Source of the DNA: Candidatus Obscuribacterium magneticum
GTDB lineage: Bacteria; Elusimicrobiota; Elusimicrobia; F11
Length of the DNA: 57,110 bases
Assembly (NCBI GenBank): GCA_020523905.1
Contig: JAJAPZ010000013.1
Span: 1-57,110 of the forward strand
Direction: 5' to 3'
Below, piece after piece: positions 31,732 through 41,266 of this stretch. The position numbers and the translations under genes are program-made. Every line of letters starts with the position of its first letter. The first letter of the stretch is position 1. The notes under the pieces are model-generated. The model saw nothing but the letters and a program-made list of their open reading frames with translations. It was not told the origin of the DNA and made no database searches.

Positions 31732-32997
31732 ATGAGTTCACAAAATACCAACAGCGTCTTTAGCGTTAATGGGTTTGCCGTTTGGCTCCTGTCCCGCTTC
31801 TTTTCGAATTTCGGGAAGCAGATGCGATCCCTCATCGTCATGTGGCAGGTCTATGCCCTGACGAAGGATCCGCTCATGCTCGGCTACATCGGGCTGGCGG
31901 AGGCGCTTCCCTATGTGGCCGTGGCTCTTTGGGTGGGGCAGCTGACGGACCGAAGGGAGAAGAAAGGGATCCTTCTTTTATCGATGCTCGGGCATTTGTT
32001 TTGCGCCGTGGCCTTGATCCTGATTTCGCTTAAGCCGCAGCCGTCTCTCCTTCTCATTTATCTTGTCATCGGTTTGGCCGGGGTGTTTACCAGTTATGAA
32101 ACGGTGTCCTCCTCGGCTTACGTCCAAATTATTATGCCGAAGGAGATTTTTCCGCGGGCCATCGCGTGGCATTTGATGCTCTTCCAGGTGGCGACCATTG
32201 CCGGGCCCCTTTTGGGCGGGTGGGCGCTCTCGCGCGTGAGCCCCGTGTCGGCCTATGGAGGGGTGGCCGTCCTCACGGCGGTATCCGTCCTGTTCACCCT
32301 GGGCTTGGGGGCGATTCACCCCCAGCCTCCCAAGGCCGAAACCTCGGGTTTTGAGAGCATCAAAGAGGGGCTCCGCTACATCAAATCCCATCAAATTATT
32401 TTGGCCGCCATGACGCTGGACATGCTGGCGGTTCTCTTCGGCGATGTGGTCGCCATCCTCCCCATCTTTGCGGAGATGCTCGGGGGCGGGGCGATCGGGT
32501 TGGGATTTCTGCGCGCGGCGCCGGCGGCGGGTTCGCTCGCCGTCGCCATTTATCAGGCGTCCCATCCCGTTGTCCAACCAAAATGGGATTCTCTCTTGAG
32601 GTCCTCTTTTGTTTTCGGCGCGGCCATCGTTTGCTTTGCGCTGTCGAAAAACATCGTTCTTTCCTGTCTTTGCCTCATGATCGGCGGGATGGCCGACGGC
32701 GTGAGCGTCGTCATCCGGCAGAGCATCTATCAGGCCTACACGCCGGACCGCTTGCGGGGGCGCGTGGCGTCGGTGAGCGGCATATTTATACGGACGTCGA
32801 ATGAGATCGGGGCCTTTGAGTCGGGCCTGGCGGCGAAGCTTTTGGGGACGGTGCCATCGGTTATTTTCGGCGGCGGGATGACGCTTCTGGTGGCGGGCTT
32901 TATGAAATGGAAGTACCCGAAATTGGATAAACCGGAGACAGATTCGTCATTCCCGCGCAAGCCTGCCTGCCGGACAGGCAGGCGGGAATCCAGGTAG
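31732..32997 (+). CDS. MFS transporter, EntS-like (mirror copy)
   Basis: Identical to 24114..25379; starts 18 bases after the AlbA_2 stop and ends with a TAG inside a palindromic repeat. Confidence 0.88.
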   Translation: MSSQNTNSVFSVNGFAVWLLSRFFSNFGKQMRSLIVMWQVYALTKDPLMLGYIGLAEALPYVAVALWVGQLTDRREKKGILLLSMLGHLFCAVALILISLKPQPSLLLIYLVIGLAGVFTSYETVSSSAYVQIIMPKEIFPRAIAWHLMLFQVATIAGPLLGGWALSRVSPVSAYGGVAVLTAVSVLFTLGLGAIHPQPPKAETSGFESIKEGLRYIKSHQIILAAMTLDMLAVLFGDVVAILPIFAEMLGGGAIGLGFLRAAPAAGSLAVAIYQASHPVVQPKWDSLLRSSFVFGAAIVCFALSKNIVLSCLCLMIGGMADGVSVVIRQSIYQAYTPDRLRGRVASVSGIFIRTSNEIGAFESGLAAKLLGTVPSVIFGGGMTLLVAGFMKWKYPKLDKPETDSSFPRKPACRTGRRESR

Positions 32998-33054
32998 CGG
33001 AACTGAATTTAGAAGCATGTCTACAGGCTGGACCCCCGCTTTCGCGGGGGTGAC
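32947..33054. repeat. Palindromic repeat at the MFS gene end (mirror copy)
   Basis: Counterpart of 24057..24164, with the nested CCTGCCTGCCGGACAGGCAGG palindrome. Confidence 0.85.
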
Positions 33055-33063
33055 GAAAAGTGC

Positions 33064-33381
33064 CTAGCGCCTTTTGTTGATTTGAACCGACGTTCCGCCC
33101 GATGAAAAGCTGAAGCTCGCTCCGGGAGTGATGGCCAGAATCCCCAAGCTTCCGACCGTCAAAAGAAACCGCCCCGTTTTTTGCCAGCCGTCCATCGAAC
33201 TTTCATCCTTCACCCCTCCCAACTTGTATTTTCGTGGTTTGGCGTCCGTCTTTTTGTTCTGGGATGAAACCGTCGTCTTCTTTTCGGGAGCCCCGACCCC
33301 TTCACGGATTTTCCCGAAAGAAGGGCTGCAAAAGATAAGGAAACTGAGTAGAAAAATTGAAATGGTATTTTTTGGCATCAT
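33064..33381 (-). CDS. Small secreted protein coupled to mazF (mirror copy)
   Basis: Identical to 23730..24047; signal peptide, lysine-rich linker and a glycine/serine-rich end. Confidence 0.6.
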   Translation of the reverse strand: MMPKNTISIFLLSFLIFCSPSFGKIREGVGAPEKKTTVSSQNKKTDAKPRKYKLGGVKDESSMDGWQKTGRFLLTVGSLGILAITPGASFSFSSGGTSVQINKRR

Positions 33382-33695
33382 TAAAGCAGATCGAGAGCGA
33401 ACCGCAAGGCGTAATTCAACGCCCCACGTTTCGATTGAGAAAGAAGTGTGATGCGGTTGGAAAGAAGGCTTTTATGAATGGTGTGGAGAGTGTCGCAATT
33501 GATAACGCATTCCTTGGGGAGACCGTCCTCCGGACCCACGCGAACCTCGGTGTGAAGATTCCTTTGAGTGCTCGTAAGTTGAGCAACGGTAACGGAGTTT
33601 CTAACTCGGATGGCTCGATCTCGTGAAATGAGAACGACAGGGCGTCGTCCGAAAGGGGAGGGGAGATTTGCCCACCACACTTCGCCGCGTTGCAT
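33381..33695 (-). CDS. MazF/PemK-family toxin (mirror copy)
   Basis: Identical 104-residue protein to that of 23416..23730, sharing one base with each neighbouring gene. Confidence 0.9.
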   Translation of the reverse strand: MQRGEVWWANLPSPFGRRPVVLISRDRAIRVRNSVTVAQLTSTQRNLHTEVRVGPEDGLPKECVINCDTLHTIHKSLLSNRITLLSQSKRGALNYALRFALDLL

Positions 33696-33949
33696 TACCA
33701 CTTCTCCTTTCCCCATGTCTCCAAGCCAACTTTAAAAAAGGCTTCAACTTCCCTGGGATCTTCGGGTTGCTTCCGGTAGCCTTCTTCATATTGATCGTCC
33801 AGTTCTTTCATGCGGATTTCTCTCAGCCAACTGTGGAACGCTTCGACGATAATTTGGCTGCGGGTCTTCCCCGTTTTTTTCCGGAGTGACTCCACAATCT
33901 TAAAGTCCTCTTTTGGTATGGAAACAGCTGTCTTTATCATTCTAGCCAT
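33695..33949 (-). CDS. Ribbon-helix-helix antitoxin (mirror copy)
   Basis: Identical to 23162..23416; DNA-binding RHH domain and acidic tail. Confidence 0.85.
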   Translation of the reverse strand: MARMIKTAVSIPKEDFKIVESLRKKTGKTRSQIIVEAFHSWLREIRMKELDDQYEEGYRKQPEDPREVEAFFKVGLETWGKEKW

Positions 33950-33969
33950 GGGAGGGGTTCCTTCCTGAT

Positions 33970-34024
33970 GCGGTTATACCGCGGTTATACCATAAGTATA
34001 CCGCAGATGAGCTCTTCGTTACAA
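33970..34024 (-). promoter_or_regulatory. RHH-MazF promoter and operator (mirror copy)
   Basis: Counterpart of 23087..23141; GGTATA repeats around the -10 box, with the -35 overlapping the serS stop. Confidence 0.55.
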
Positions 34025-35311
34025 GGACTTTTTCGTCGGGAGGGGGGGGATTTGGGCCCCACCGAAGAAGGGGTGGAGGGCTTTGGGGATGTTGATGCTG
34101 CCGTCGGGTTGTTGGCCGTTTTCCAAAACGGCGGCCAGGGTGCGGCCGACGGCGAGGCCGGAGCCGTTCAAGGTGCAGCCGAACTCCCGCTTCTTGTCTT
34201 TGACGACTTTGAAGTTCATCCGGCGCGCCTGAAAATCGCCGCAGGTGGAGCAGGAGGAGATCTCCCGCCAGGCCTTCTCGCCCGGCATCCACACTTCCAG
34301 GTCGTAGGTTTTGGCGGAGGCAAAGCCTAGGTCCGCCGTGCAAAGGGCCACGACGCGATAGGGGAGTTCCAGCCGCTTGAGCACCTCTTCGGCGTGCTTC
34401 GTCAAAAGCTCCAGCTCTTTTAAGGAATCTTCCATCCGGCAGAAGCGCACCAGCTCCACCTTGTCGAACTGGTGGTTGCGGATGAGGCCGCGGACGTCTT
34501 TCCCATAGGAGCCGGCTTCGCGGCGGAAGCAGGGGGTCAGGGCCGTCACCGCCAGGGGCAGCTCCTTTTCATCCACCGTTTTCTCCTGCAGGAGATTGGC
34601 CAGGGAGACTTCGGAGGTGGGGATGAGGTAGAGGTCGTCGTCTTTGCATTTGTAGAGTTCTTCCTCGAATTTGGGGAGCTGGCCCGTGTTTTTCATCGTG
34701 TTGGCGCTCACGAGGTAGGGCGGCTGGATTTCGGTGTAGCCGTGCTCCTTGGTGTGGAGGTCGATCATGAAATTGGCGATGGCCCGCTCCAACCGGGCCC
34801 CGTCCCCGCGAAGAAGGGCGAAGCGGGCCCCCGAAAGCTTCGCTCCGGTTTCAAAATCCAGGATTCCCAAACTCGTTCCCAGGTCGTGGTGGTCTTTGGG
34901 GGTGAAGGGGGGGGTGACTTTTTTGCCGCCTTCCCGGACGACCTTGTTCTCCTTGGGCCCCTGGCCGAGGGGGACGCTCTTGTCGGGAAGGTTGGGCAGG
35001 CCGAGGAGCAGCTCTTCGAGGTCCTTCGTGAAGGCTGTTTCCTTCTCCTCTTTTTCCTTGAGCTGGGCCTTGACGCCCTCTATTTCCTTGAGGAGCAGGG
35101 AGGCGTCCTTTTTTTCCTTCTTTAATTTTCCGACGGCGTCGGCGTTGGCGTTTCTTTTGGCGCGGAGCTGATCGAGCTCCGTCACGAGCTGGCGCCACTC
35201 CTTGTCCTTTTGGATGGCCTTCTCCAGGTCTGGCAAATACCGCCCGCCGCGGTCTTGCAAGCCTTTGCGGACGAGGTCGGGGTTATCGCGGATGAGTTTG
35301 ATATCGAGCAT
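34019..35311 (-). CDS. serS: Serine--tRNA ligase (mirror copy)
   Basis: Identical 430-residue enzyme to that of 21800..23092. A bacterium normally has one serS; a true second identical copy would be exceptional and supports the artefact reading. Confidence 0.95.
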   Translation of the reverse strand: MLDIKLIRDNPDLVRKGLQDRGGRYLPDLEKAIQKDKEWRQLVTELDQLRAKRNANADAVGKLKKEKKDASLLLKEIEGVKAQLKEKEEKETAFTKDLEELLLGLPNLPDKSVPLGQGPKENKVVREGGKKVTPPFTPKDHHDLGTSLGILDFETGAKLSGARFALLRGDGARLERAIANFMIDLHTKEHGYTEIQPPYLVSANTMKNTGQLPKFEEELYKCKDDDLYLIPTSEVSLANLLQEKTVDEKELPLAVTALTPCFRREAGSYGKDVRGLIRNHQFDKVELVRFCRMEDSLKELELLTKHAEEVLKRLELPYRVVALCTADLGFASAKTYDLEVWMPGEKAWREISSCSTCGDFQARRMNFKVVKDKKREFGCTLNGSGLAVGRTLAAVLENGQQPDGSINIPKALHPFFGGAQIPPLPTKKSL

Positions 35312-35322
35312 AGTGTTCAGAT

Positions 35323-35447
35323 GTCATTGCGAGGGAGCGCGAAGTGCGAAATGCAATCCCGCGAAAGCAGGAATCCAGGACGTGAACACCGGACTGGATT
35401 CCTGCTTTCGCGGGATTTAGGATACTAAGATGGCTTCGCTCGCCATG
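35323..35447. repeat. Palindromic repeat upstream of serS (mirror copy)
   Basis: Counterpart of 21664..21788. Confidence 0.8.
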
Positions 35448-35511
35448 CCATAAAGTCACTTTAGCAAAAGACTATACGGAAGGCATTAACGGGCGGGGTG
35501 AAAAAGAAGAG

Positions 35512-35922
35512 TCAAGCGAGCCAGGTCAAAATGATCTGGAGGATCGAGGCCAATCCGAAAACACCGAGGGCGGTGACCACTGCGAAGACCGCCGCCATTC
35601 CCAAGGTCTTTTTGAAATTCCGTCTTTTTCTCTTCTGCTCGAAATGCTCGAACGTTGGGAATGGCGGCAACTCCTGAGGGATGAGGGCCTGTATATCTTC
35701 AAAGCTGAGCTCTTCGCCGAGAGTGACGGTGTCATCGGAGGCAGTGGATTTATCACCTGTGCGGGTTTCGTAGAGCTGGAAGCGCTCCCGGAGTTTCGCT
35801 TCCAAAACCATCAAATCCATGGCGGCGGCGCTGTTCTCCCGGAGAAGCTGCTGCTCAATCAATGCGATTTCCCGCATCAAATCTTCATACCCAAGATGGC
35901 GCGTCCTCTTCAATTGGAACAT
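35512..35922 (-). CDS. Small coiled-coil membrane protein (mirror copy)
   Basis: Identical 136-residue protein to that of 21189..21599, with a C-terminal membrane helix. Confidence 0.65.
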   Translation of the reverse strand: MFQLKRTRHLGYEDLMREIALIEQQLLRENSAAAMDLMVLEAKLRERFQLYETRTGDKSTASDDTVTLGEELSFEDIQALIPQELPPFPTFEHFEQKRKRRNFKKTLGMAAVFAVVTALGVFGLASILQIILTWLA

Positions 35923-35951
35923 GGAAAGCCTCCTTTCCGTCCCTCCCAGTC

Positions 35952-35982
35952 TAGAGGGGTTTTGTGATGTTCCTGTGACAAG
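35952..35982 (-). promoter_or_regulatory. Possible sigma-32-like promoter (mirror copy)
   Basis: Counterpart of 21129..21159. Confidence 0.3.
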
Positions 35983-36085
35983 GGGGGGAAAAAGCGAAGA
36001 AAAAGGGGGGAACAAAGCCCCACCGACGGGGTCCAACGGGTTGAACCCGGAAAAAACGGGAATTGAAATAAGGGAGGAACTTCCA

Positions 36086-36964
36086 ATGAAGATAAATTTG
36101 ACGACGTGGGCAATTTTGCTGGGCTGGCCGCTTCTGGCTTCAATGCCCCTCAAGGCGGCGCTTAAGACGTTCCCCATCGAGAACCGCCTGACCCTCATTC
36201 GAGATGGGCATACGTCCTACGAACACCGGACGCAGGCGTATGCGTTCTGGGCCGAAGTTCTAAGTGACGAGGGAGGGGTGAAGGGTGAAGAGCAGAAAAA
36301 CGGCCGGCCCTTTATTACGGCGCGAAAGGGCGAGCGGTATGCCCTCCGGCTCCACAATCCGCTGCCGGTGCGGGTTGCGGTCAACCTCACCGTCGATGGT
36401 CTTAACACGATTACGGGGAAACCCTCCGGCATCGCCGACGGCGACAAGTGGATCCTCGAGCCTTACTCCTATATCACCCTCCGCGGCTGGCAGGTGAATG
36501 GCGGCGAACTGAGGCGGTTTTTCTTTACCGACAAGCCGGCTTCTTACGCCGAGTGGCGCGGGGACGTCCTGGGGAAGGACCTCTCCGCCAATTGCGGCGT
36601 CATCGGGGCCGCGTTTTTTTGGAGCAAGAGAGAACTGCAGGATTATTTTGACAGACATCCGATGTATGTCACGACCCCTCGGCCCTGCTGCCCGTGGTCT
36701 TGGGGGTGTAGAAAAGAGGCCGACTCCTTACAAGGGAGATCGCGCAGAGGAATAAATTCGGCCTCGGAAGGGATGGTGGAGGAACAGGAGGCCGGCACCG
36801 GCATGGGAGAGAAGGAATCCCACCCCATTCAATGGGTGGATTTCCATTACGACACGGGGATGTACACGCTCTCGCAGGCGTTGGTCGTTTACTATGACTT
36901 CCAGAAACCTCCACAGCCGAATCCCTTCCCGAACGTGAGCTACGCCCCGGAAATGCCATTTTAG
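36086..36964 (+). CDS. Secreted protein of unknown function (mirror copy)
   Basis: Identical to 20147..21025. On this strand GGGAGG at 36072..36077 fixes the ATG at 36086 as the start. Confidence 0.75.
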   Translation: MKINLTTWAILLGWPLLASMPLKAALKTFPIENRLTLIRDGHTSYEHRTQAYAFWAEVLSDEGGVKGEEQKNGRPFITARKGERYALRLHNPLPVRVAVNLTVDGLNTITGKPSGIADGDKWILEPYSYITLRGWQVNGGELRRFFFTDKPASYAEWRGDVLGKDLSANCGVIGAAFFWSKRELQDYFDRHPMYVTTPRPCCPWSWGCRKEADSLQGRSRRGINSASEGMVEEQEAGTGMGEKESHPIQWVDFHYDTGMYTLSQALVVYYDFQKPPQPNPFPNVSYAPEMPF

Positions 36965-36995
36965 AAGAGAAGGATATTTTTATTGATTATGTTAA

Positions 36996-37009
36996 TTTAT
37001 CTAGATAAA
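36996..37009 (+). promoter_or_regulatory. 14-bp palindrome before the AAA+ gene (mirror copy)
   Basis: TTTATCTAGATAAA, 8 bases upstream of the ATG at 37018. Confidence 0.4.
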
Positions 37010-37017
37010 ATTACATC

Positions 37018-38163
37018 ATGTGTAAAATTATCAAGAGGCTTTTTCAGCTGGATTTGCCCCGCGGGAAGTCGGCCTTCTTGTGGGGGCCTCGGAAGGTGGG
37101 GAAAAGTTATTGGATTAATCTCCACCTTCCGGAGGCCATGGTCATTGACCTGTTGAAAACGGACGTCTTCGCCGAATATGCGAGCCGCCCGGCCCTTCTC
37201 CGGGAACGGTATTCAAGCCACCGGGGCCTCATCGTTATTGATGAGGTTCAAAAAACCCCTCCCCTTCTGGATGAAGTTCACTGGCTTATCGAAAACAAAG
37301 GCTTAAGCTTTCTCCTCACAGGTTCCAGCGCCCGGAAACTCCGGCAGGGGCACGCCAATCTTCTGGCCGGAAGGGCCTGGCGCCGGACCATGACCCCCTT
37401 GTCCGTCTTCGAAGTCGAGGGATTTGATCTGGAGCGCGTTATGGTCTCAGGCCTTTTACCGCCTCATTTTCTTTCGCCGAATCCGTTGGAGGATTTGCGT
37501 GCCTACGTGGCCGATTATCTGAAGGAGGAAATAGCCGCGGAAGCCGTGGCCCGGGATATCCCCTCTTTTTCTGAGTTCCTGCGTGTGGCCGCCTTGACGA
37601 GCAGTGAGCTATTAAATTACACGAACGTGGCACGGGAAGTGGGGTTGTCGCAGCGGACGGTTCGCGCCTATTTCGATATTCTGGAGGATACGCTGCTGGG
37701 ATTCCGGATTTCCCCTTGGAAGAAGTCGAAAACGCGGCGCATGATTATCACCGAGAAGTTCTATCTGTTCGATGTCGGTCTTGCCAATTATCTGATCGGG
37801 CGCAAGCCGAGCGTGGGGACGCCCGAATTTGGGAAATCATTCGAACACTATATTTTAATGGAATTGAAGGCGTATCAGGCATATGTCAATCCCGATCTGC
37901 CGATTTGTTACTGGCGGACAAGCGCCGGGCAGGAGGTCGATTTCATTTTGGGGGATAAGAAGCTCGCCCTGGAAATAAAAGCTTCTTCTCGTGTTCATGA
38001 AGGGGAAACGCGCTCTTTAGCAGCCCTTCTTGAGGACGGACCGGTTAAGAATTGCGTCGTTGTCAGCATGGAAAAAGAGCCCCGCCGCGTTGATAAAAAC
38101 ATAGAAATTCTTCCCTGGAAGGTGTTCTTAGAAGAGCTTTGGTCAGGCCGCTTTTTTAGTTGA
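37018..38163 (+). CDS. AAA+ ATPase with DUF4143 domain (mirror copy)
   Basis: Identical to 18948..20093; Walker A, Walker B and the nuclease-like C-terminal motif are intact. Confidence 0.85.
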   Translation: MCKIIKRLFQLDLPRGKSAFLWGPRKVGKSYWINLHLPEAMVIDLLKTDVFAEYASRPALLRERYSSHRGLIVIDEVQKTPPLLDEVHWLIENKGLSFLLTGSSARKLRQGHANLLAGRAWRRTMTPLSVFEVEGFDLERVMVSGLLPPHFLSPNPLEDLRAYVADYLKEEIAAEAVARDIPSFSEFLRVAALTSSELLNYTNVAREVGLSQRTVRAYFDILEDTLLGFRISPWKKSKTRRMIITEKFYLFDVGLANYLIGRKPSVGTPEFGKSFEHYILMELKAYQAYVNPDLPICYWRTSAGQEVDFILGDKKLALEIKASSRVHEGETRSLAALLEDGPVKNCVVVSMEKEPRRVDKNIEILPWKVFLEELWSGRFFS

Positions 38164-38871
38164 TTTAAAGGTGGGCTTTTTCTTGATGGCTTTTTTGAGG
38201 GCTTGCTTCGCTTCGTCGGTTCCGATCCGCTCCAAAACCTCTTTCGCCGCAGCCCTGACGTCTTCGCTTTGATCTTCCAGCGCTTTCCCAAGGACCATGA
38301 TCGCTTCGGATCCGGTGGCCCCGATTTTTTCAAGGGCGAAGACCGCTTCTTCGCGGACGAGAGGATGTGTGTCCTGGACAGCCCGGATGATTTCCGGCAC
38401 GGCCGTGTAGGCGGCGGGGCCGATGCGGGAAAGAGATTCCGTGGCTTTCAGCCGGACAAAGGGATCTGAATTTTGAAGGGTTTGGGCCAGGTTCGACACC
38501 GCTTCGGGGCCGATCGTCACCAGGGCTTCCTCGGCCCGGGAGACCAGGTCGTTGTCGTTGCTGGCGAGGGCGTTTATGAGCGGGGGCACGAGGGTCGCCT
38601 TCTTGGCCGAGGCCATGGTCCCCAGTTTTTTTAGGGCCTTGCCCTGGACGGCCGGATCGGGGGATAGAAGCCTGTCCGAGAAGGGGATCCGGCTGCAGCC
38701 GATGAGAAACAGGACCGTCATACCGGCGCAAGCCGGTATCCAGTTTTTAAGCCTGAATTTAGGAGAGTGTTTAAGACCTGGATTCCGGCTTTCGCCGGAA
38801 TGACGGCTTTCGCCGGAATGACGGCTTTCGCCGGAATGACGGACTTCGCTCGCAATGACAATCGTCGGCAT
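38143..38871 (-). CDS. HEAT-repeat protein with repeat-derived N-terminus (mirror copy)
   Basis: Identical to 18240..18968, overlapping the AAA+ gene tail by 21 bases. Confidence 0.7.
   Translation of the reverse strand: MPTIVIASEVRHSGESRHSGESRHSGESRNPGLKHSPKFRLKNWIPACAGMTVLFLIGCSRIPFSDRLLSPDPAVQGKALKKLGTMASAKKATLVPPLINALASNDNDLVSRAEEALVTIGPEAVSNLAQTLQNSDPFVRLKATESLSRIGPAAYTAVPEIIRAVQDTHPLVREEAVFALEKIGATGSEAIMVLGKALEDQSEDVRAAAKEVLERIGTDEAKQALKKAIKKKPTFKSTKKAA
38717..38859. repeat. Palindromic repeat with tandem 18-bp units (mirror copy)
   Basis: Counterpart of 18252..18394. Confidence 0.85.
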
Positions 38872-38898
38872 GAGGATTTCGAGTCTATGAAATTTTCG

Positions 38899-38922
38899 AT
38901 CGGCTTTCACAGGCCGATTTTT
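38899..38922 (+). terminator. Hairpin with T-run before the ATP synthase promoter (mirror copy)
   Basis: ATCGGC (38899..38904) pairs with GCCGAT (38913..38918), then TTTTT to 38922. Counterpart of 18189..18212. Confidence 0.45.
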
Positions 38923-38924
38923 GT

Positions 38925-38930
38925 TACAAT
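38925..38930 (+). promoter_or_regulatory. ATP synthase operon promoter -10 (mirror copy)
   Basis: TACAAT preceded by TGT. Predicted start near 38937, coincident with the TGA that closes the atpZ frame upstream. Confidence 0.5.
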
Positions 38931-38969
38931 CCCCAGTGATTTTTAGGCTTCAATTGTGGGTGGAATCCC

Positions 38970-39230
38970 ATCGTCCAGAGTTCTGAAAAGAAGGCGCCGC
39001 CCGCTCCGCAACGGGACCCCTCCCGGGGAAAAAGCTCCGGGGAAAGCCCGTGGGCCCAGGCCTACGAAGGAACCCAACTCGCCCTCACACTCTTGATCGG
39101 CTTCTACATCGGTTATCGCATCGATAAAGCGAAAGGGACTCTGCCGTGGGGAACGCTCATCGGGTCTTTTATCGGTTTGGGAGTCGGCCTCTATAATTTT
39201 TTGAAACACTTTTCGAGGCAGACCCTGTGA
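38970..39230 (+). CDS. atpZ: AtpZ-like protein without a standard start (mirror copy)
   Basis: Plus-strand view of 17881..18141. The in-frame stop TGA is at 38937..38939, then ten codons without ATG, GTG or TTG, then ATC at 38970. The stop TGA (38228-type overlap) ends at 39230 inside the atpI GTGA start. Confidence 0.7.
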   Translation: MVQSSEKKAPPAPQRDPSRGKSSGESPWAQAYEGTQLALTLLIGFYIGYRIDKAKGTLPWGTLIGSFIGLGVGLYNFLKHFSRQTL

Positions 39231-39583
39231 AAAAGAAAACCTGGGGCCTTATGGCCCCCCTCATCATCACTTTATTGGTGTTTTTCGTTTCGCGCCGGGT
39301 CCGATTTCCACCGTCAATCCAGGCGGGCATTCAGGTGGGCGTTTTGATCGCCTTGGCCCAGACCGTTATTTCCATGGGCGCCTTGAAGTGGGCTCTCAAG
39401 CGGCCCTATTTTTACTGGGTGTGGGGTGGGGGGATCCTTTTCCGGCTGATTGTTTTTGCAGCGACCGCTTTCATCGTTTATTCGTACACGAGCCTGCATT
39501 TCGTTGCCACGCTCATTTCTCTGGTGATGGCGACCACCCTTTTTATGCTGATTGAATCGACGGTTATTTTCCGGAAGGCTTGA
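39227..39583 (+). CDS. atpI: AtpI-like assembly protein (mirror copy)
   Basis: Identical to 17528..17884; GTG start at 39227 and TGATG junction with atpB at 39581..39585. Confidence 0.8.
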   Translation: MKKKTWGLMAPLIITLLVFFVSRRVRFPPSIQAGIQVGVLIALAQTVISMGALKWALKRPYFYWVWGGGILFRLIVFAATAFIVYSYTSLHFVATLISLVMATTLFMLIESTVIFRKA

Positions 39584-40329
39584 TGGATTTCCTTAAAATC
39601 CTCGAGCATCACGTTCTCGATCACCCCCTCGGGCCGGTGGTGCAGATTTTGGGGTTCCCGTTGCCCGTCACCAAACACGTGACCATGCTGTGGGCCTCGG
39701 CGGGTATGCTGGCCGTTACCCTGCCCCTTTTTGCACGGTCCTGGCCTCTCGTGCCATCCGGGTTTCGCAATATGCTGGAGGCGACGGTCGTGTTCATCCG
39801 GGATGAAGTGGTTTTGCCCAATACCGGCGAAGAGGGCCGGCCCTACCTACCCTACTTTCTCTCCGTTTTTTTCTTCATTTTGGTGGCCGGCCTGTTGGGT
39901 CTGGTCCCCGGGGCCGCCACCGCCACGGGGAATATATCGGTCACCGCCACCCTCGCCCTCTGCACGTTTTTTCTGATCAATTTCGCCGGCATCCGCCGCT
40001 TTGGCGTCCTTCAGCACTTTAAAAATTTCATCCCTCACGGAATTCCCTGGCCCGTCGCCATTCTCATCCTTCCGCTGGAAATTTTAGGTCTGTTAACGCG
40101 GAGCTTTGCCTTGTGTATCCGTCTTTTTGCGAACATGATCGCGGGCCATATTGTAATATTGGCCTTCCTTTCTTTGATTTTTATCTCTGGATCGTTTCTA
40201 ATCGCACCGGAATCTGTGTTGGCGGCTTTGGGGCTCGAGCTGTTGGAGATTTTTATCGTTCTTTTACAGGCTTATATCTTCACGCTTTTGTCGGCGATTT
40301 TTGTGGGTGCGAGCCTGCACCCGCACTAA
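39583..40329 (+). CDS. atpB: ATP synthase a subunit (mirror copy)
   Basis: Identical to 16782..17528, with the essential R180. Confidence 0.95.
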   Translation: MDFLKILEHHVLDHPLGPVVQILGFPLPVTKHVTMLWASAGMLAVTLPLFARSWPLVPSGFRNMLEATVVFIRDEVVLPNTGEEGRPYLPYFLSVFFFILVAGLLGLVPGAATATGNISVTATLALCTFFLINFAGIRRFGVLQHFKNFIPHGIPWPVAILILPLEILGLLTRSFALCIRLFANMIAGHIVILAFLSLIFISGSFLIAPESVLAALGLELLEIFIVLLQAYIFTLLSAIFVGASLHPH

Positions 40330-40342
40330 AGGGGGTATTTAG

Positions 40343-40651
40343 ATGAGTAATGACTTGTTGTATTTGGGATTGGGTTATTTGGGGGCGGGTTTGGGAGCGG
40401 GCCTTTGTCTTTTGGCTGCCGCATTTGGCATCGCCCGTTTGGCGAGTGCTGCTTTAGAGGGCACGGCGCGCCAGCCGGAGGCGGCTGGGGCAATTCGGAC
40501 GTCCATGATTATTCCGGCGGCTCTCATCGAAGGGTTGGGATTTTTCGCGTTGGTAGTGTGTTTGCTGGTGGCCCTCAACCTGGGACTGCCGAAAGGGGGC
40601 GCATCGAGCGCCGGCGTGCATGAAGCCCCTGCGGCTACAGAGGCGAAGTAG
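40343..40651 (+). CDS. atpE: ATP synthase c subunit (mirror copy)
   Basis: Identical to 16460..16768; E63 in helix 2, no Na+ ligands, hydrophilic C-terminal tail. Confidence 0.94.
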   Translation: MSNDLLYLGLGYLGAGLGAGLCLLAAAFGIARLASAALEGTARQPEAAGAIRTSMIIPAALIEGLGFFALVVCLLVALNLGLPKGGASSAGVHEAPAATEAK

Positions 40652-40687
40652 AACCTTTTGTCATGTTGAACAACGTGCGCCATCGTC

Positions 40688-40756
40688 GTCATTCCGGCGA
40701 AAGCCGGAATCCAGTCCGGTGTTCACGGCCTGGTTTCCGGCTTTCGCCGGAATGAC
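40688..40756. repeat. Palindromic repeat between atpE and atpF (mirror copy)
   Basis: Counterpart of 16355..16423; ends 9 bases before the atpF start codon. Confidence 0.85.
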
Positions 40757-40765
40757 GTTAACTGT

Positions 40766-41266
40766 ATGGAAAAGTTGCTGCAACCGGATGTGGGTTTGAT
40801 GGTTTGGACGGCCGTCACGTTTGTGTGCCTCTTGGTCGTTCTGACCGTGTTCGTCTGGCGGCCCGTCCTCGACGCGGTCAATAAGCGCGAATCCAAGATC
40901 CGCGGCGATATCGACCGGGCGGAAGCGGCGCAGAAGGAGGCCGAGGCCCTGCGGCAGAAGTTTGAAGGGCAGCTGGCCGATGCCCAACGGACAATTCAAG
41001 ACATGGTGAGCCAGGCTCGCTCCGATTCGGAGAAGACGCGCCAGCAAATTGTTGCGGCGGCCAAGGAAGAGGCGGGAGGCGTCATGGAAAAAGGCCGCCA
41101 GGACCTTTTGCTTGAGGCCGAGCGCCTGAAAGGGGAGCTCCGGAAGGAAGTGGCCGATCTCTCGGTCAAGGTGGCGGAGAAACTTCTCCACCGCTCTGTC
41201 GACGAAAAGGTCCAACAGGACGTTTTTAAGGAATCTCTCAAGTTTACGAGTGAGGTGAGACGATGA
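40766..41266 (+). CDS. atpF: ATP synthase b subunit (mirror copy)
   Basis: Identical to 15845..16345. Its start follows the repeat so closely that no ordinary ribosome binding site is visible. Confidence 0.94.
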   Translation: MEKLLQPDVGLMVWTAVTFVCLLVVLTVFVWRPVLDAVNKRESKIRGDIDRAEAAQKEAEALRQKFEGQLADAQRTIQDMVSQARSDSEKTRQQIVAAAKEEAGGVMEKGRQDLLLEAERLKGELRKEVADLSVKVAEKLLHRSVDEKVQQDVFKESLKFTSEVRR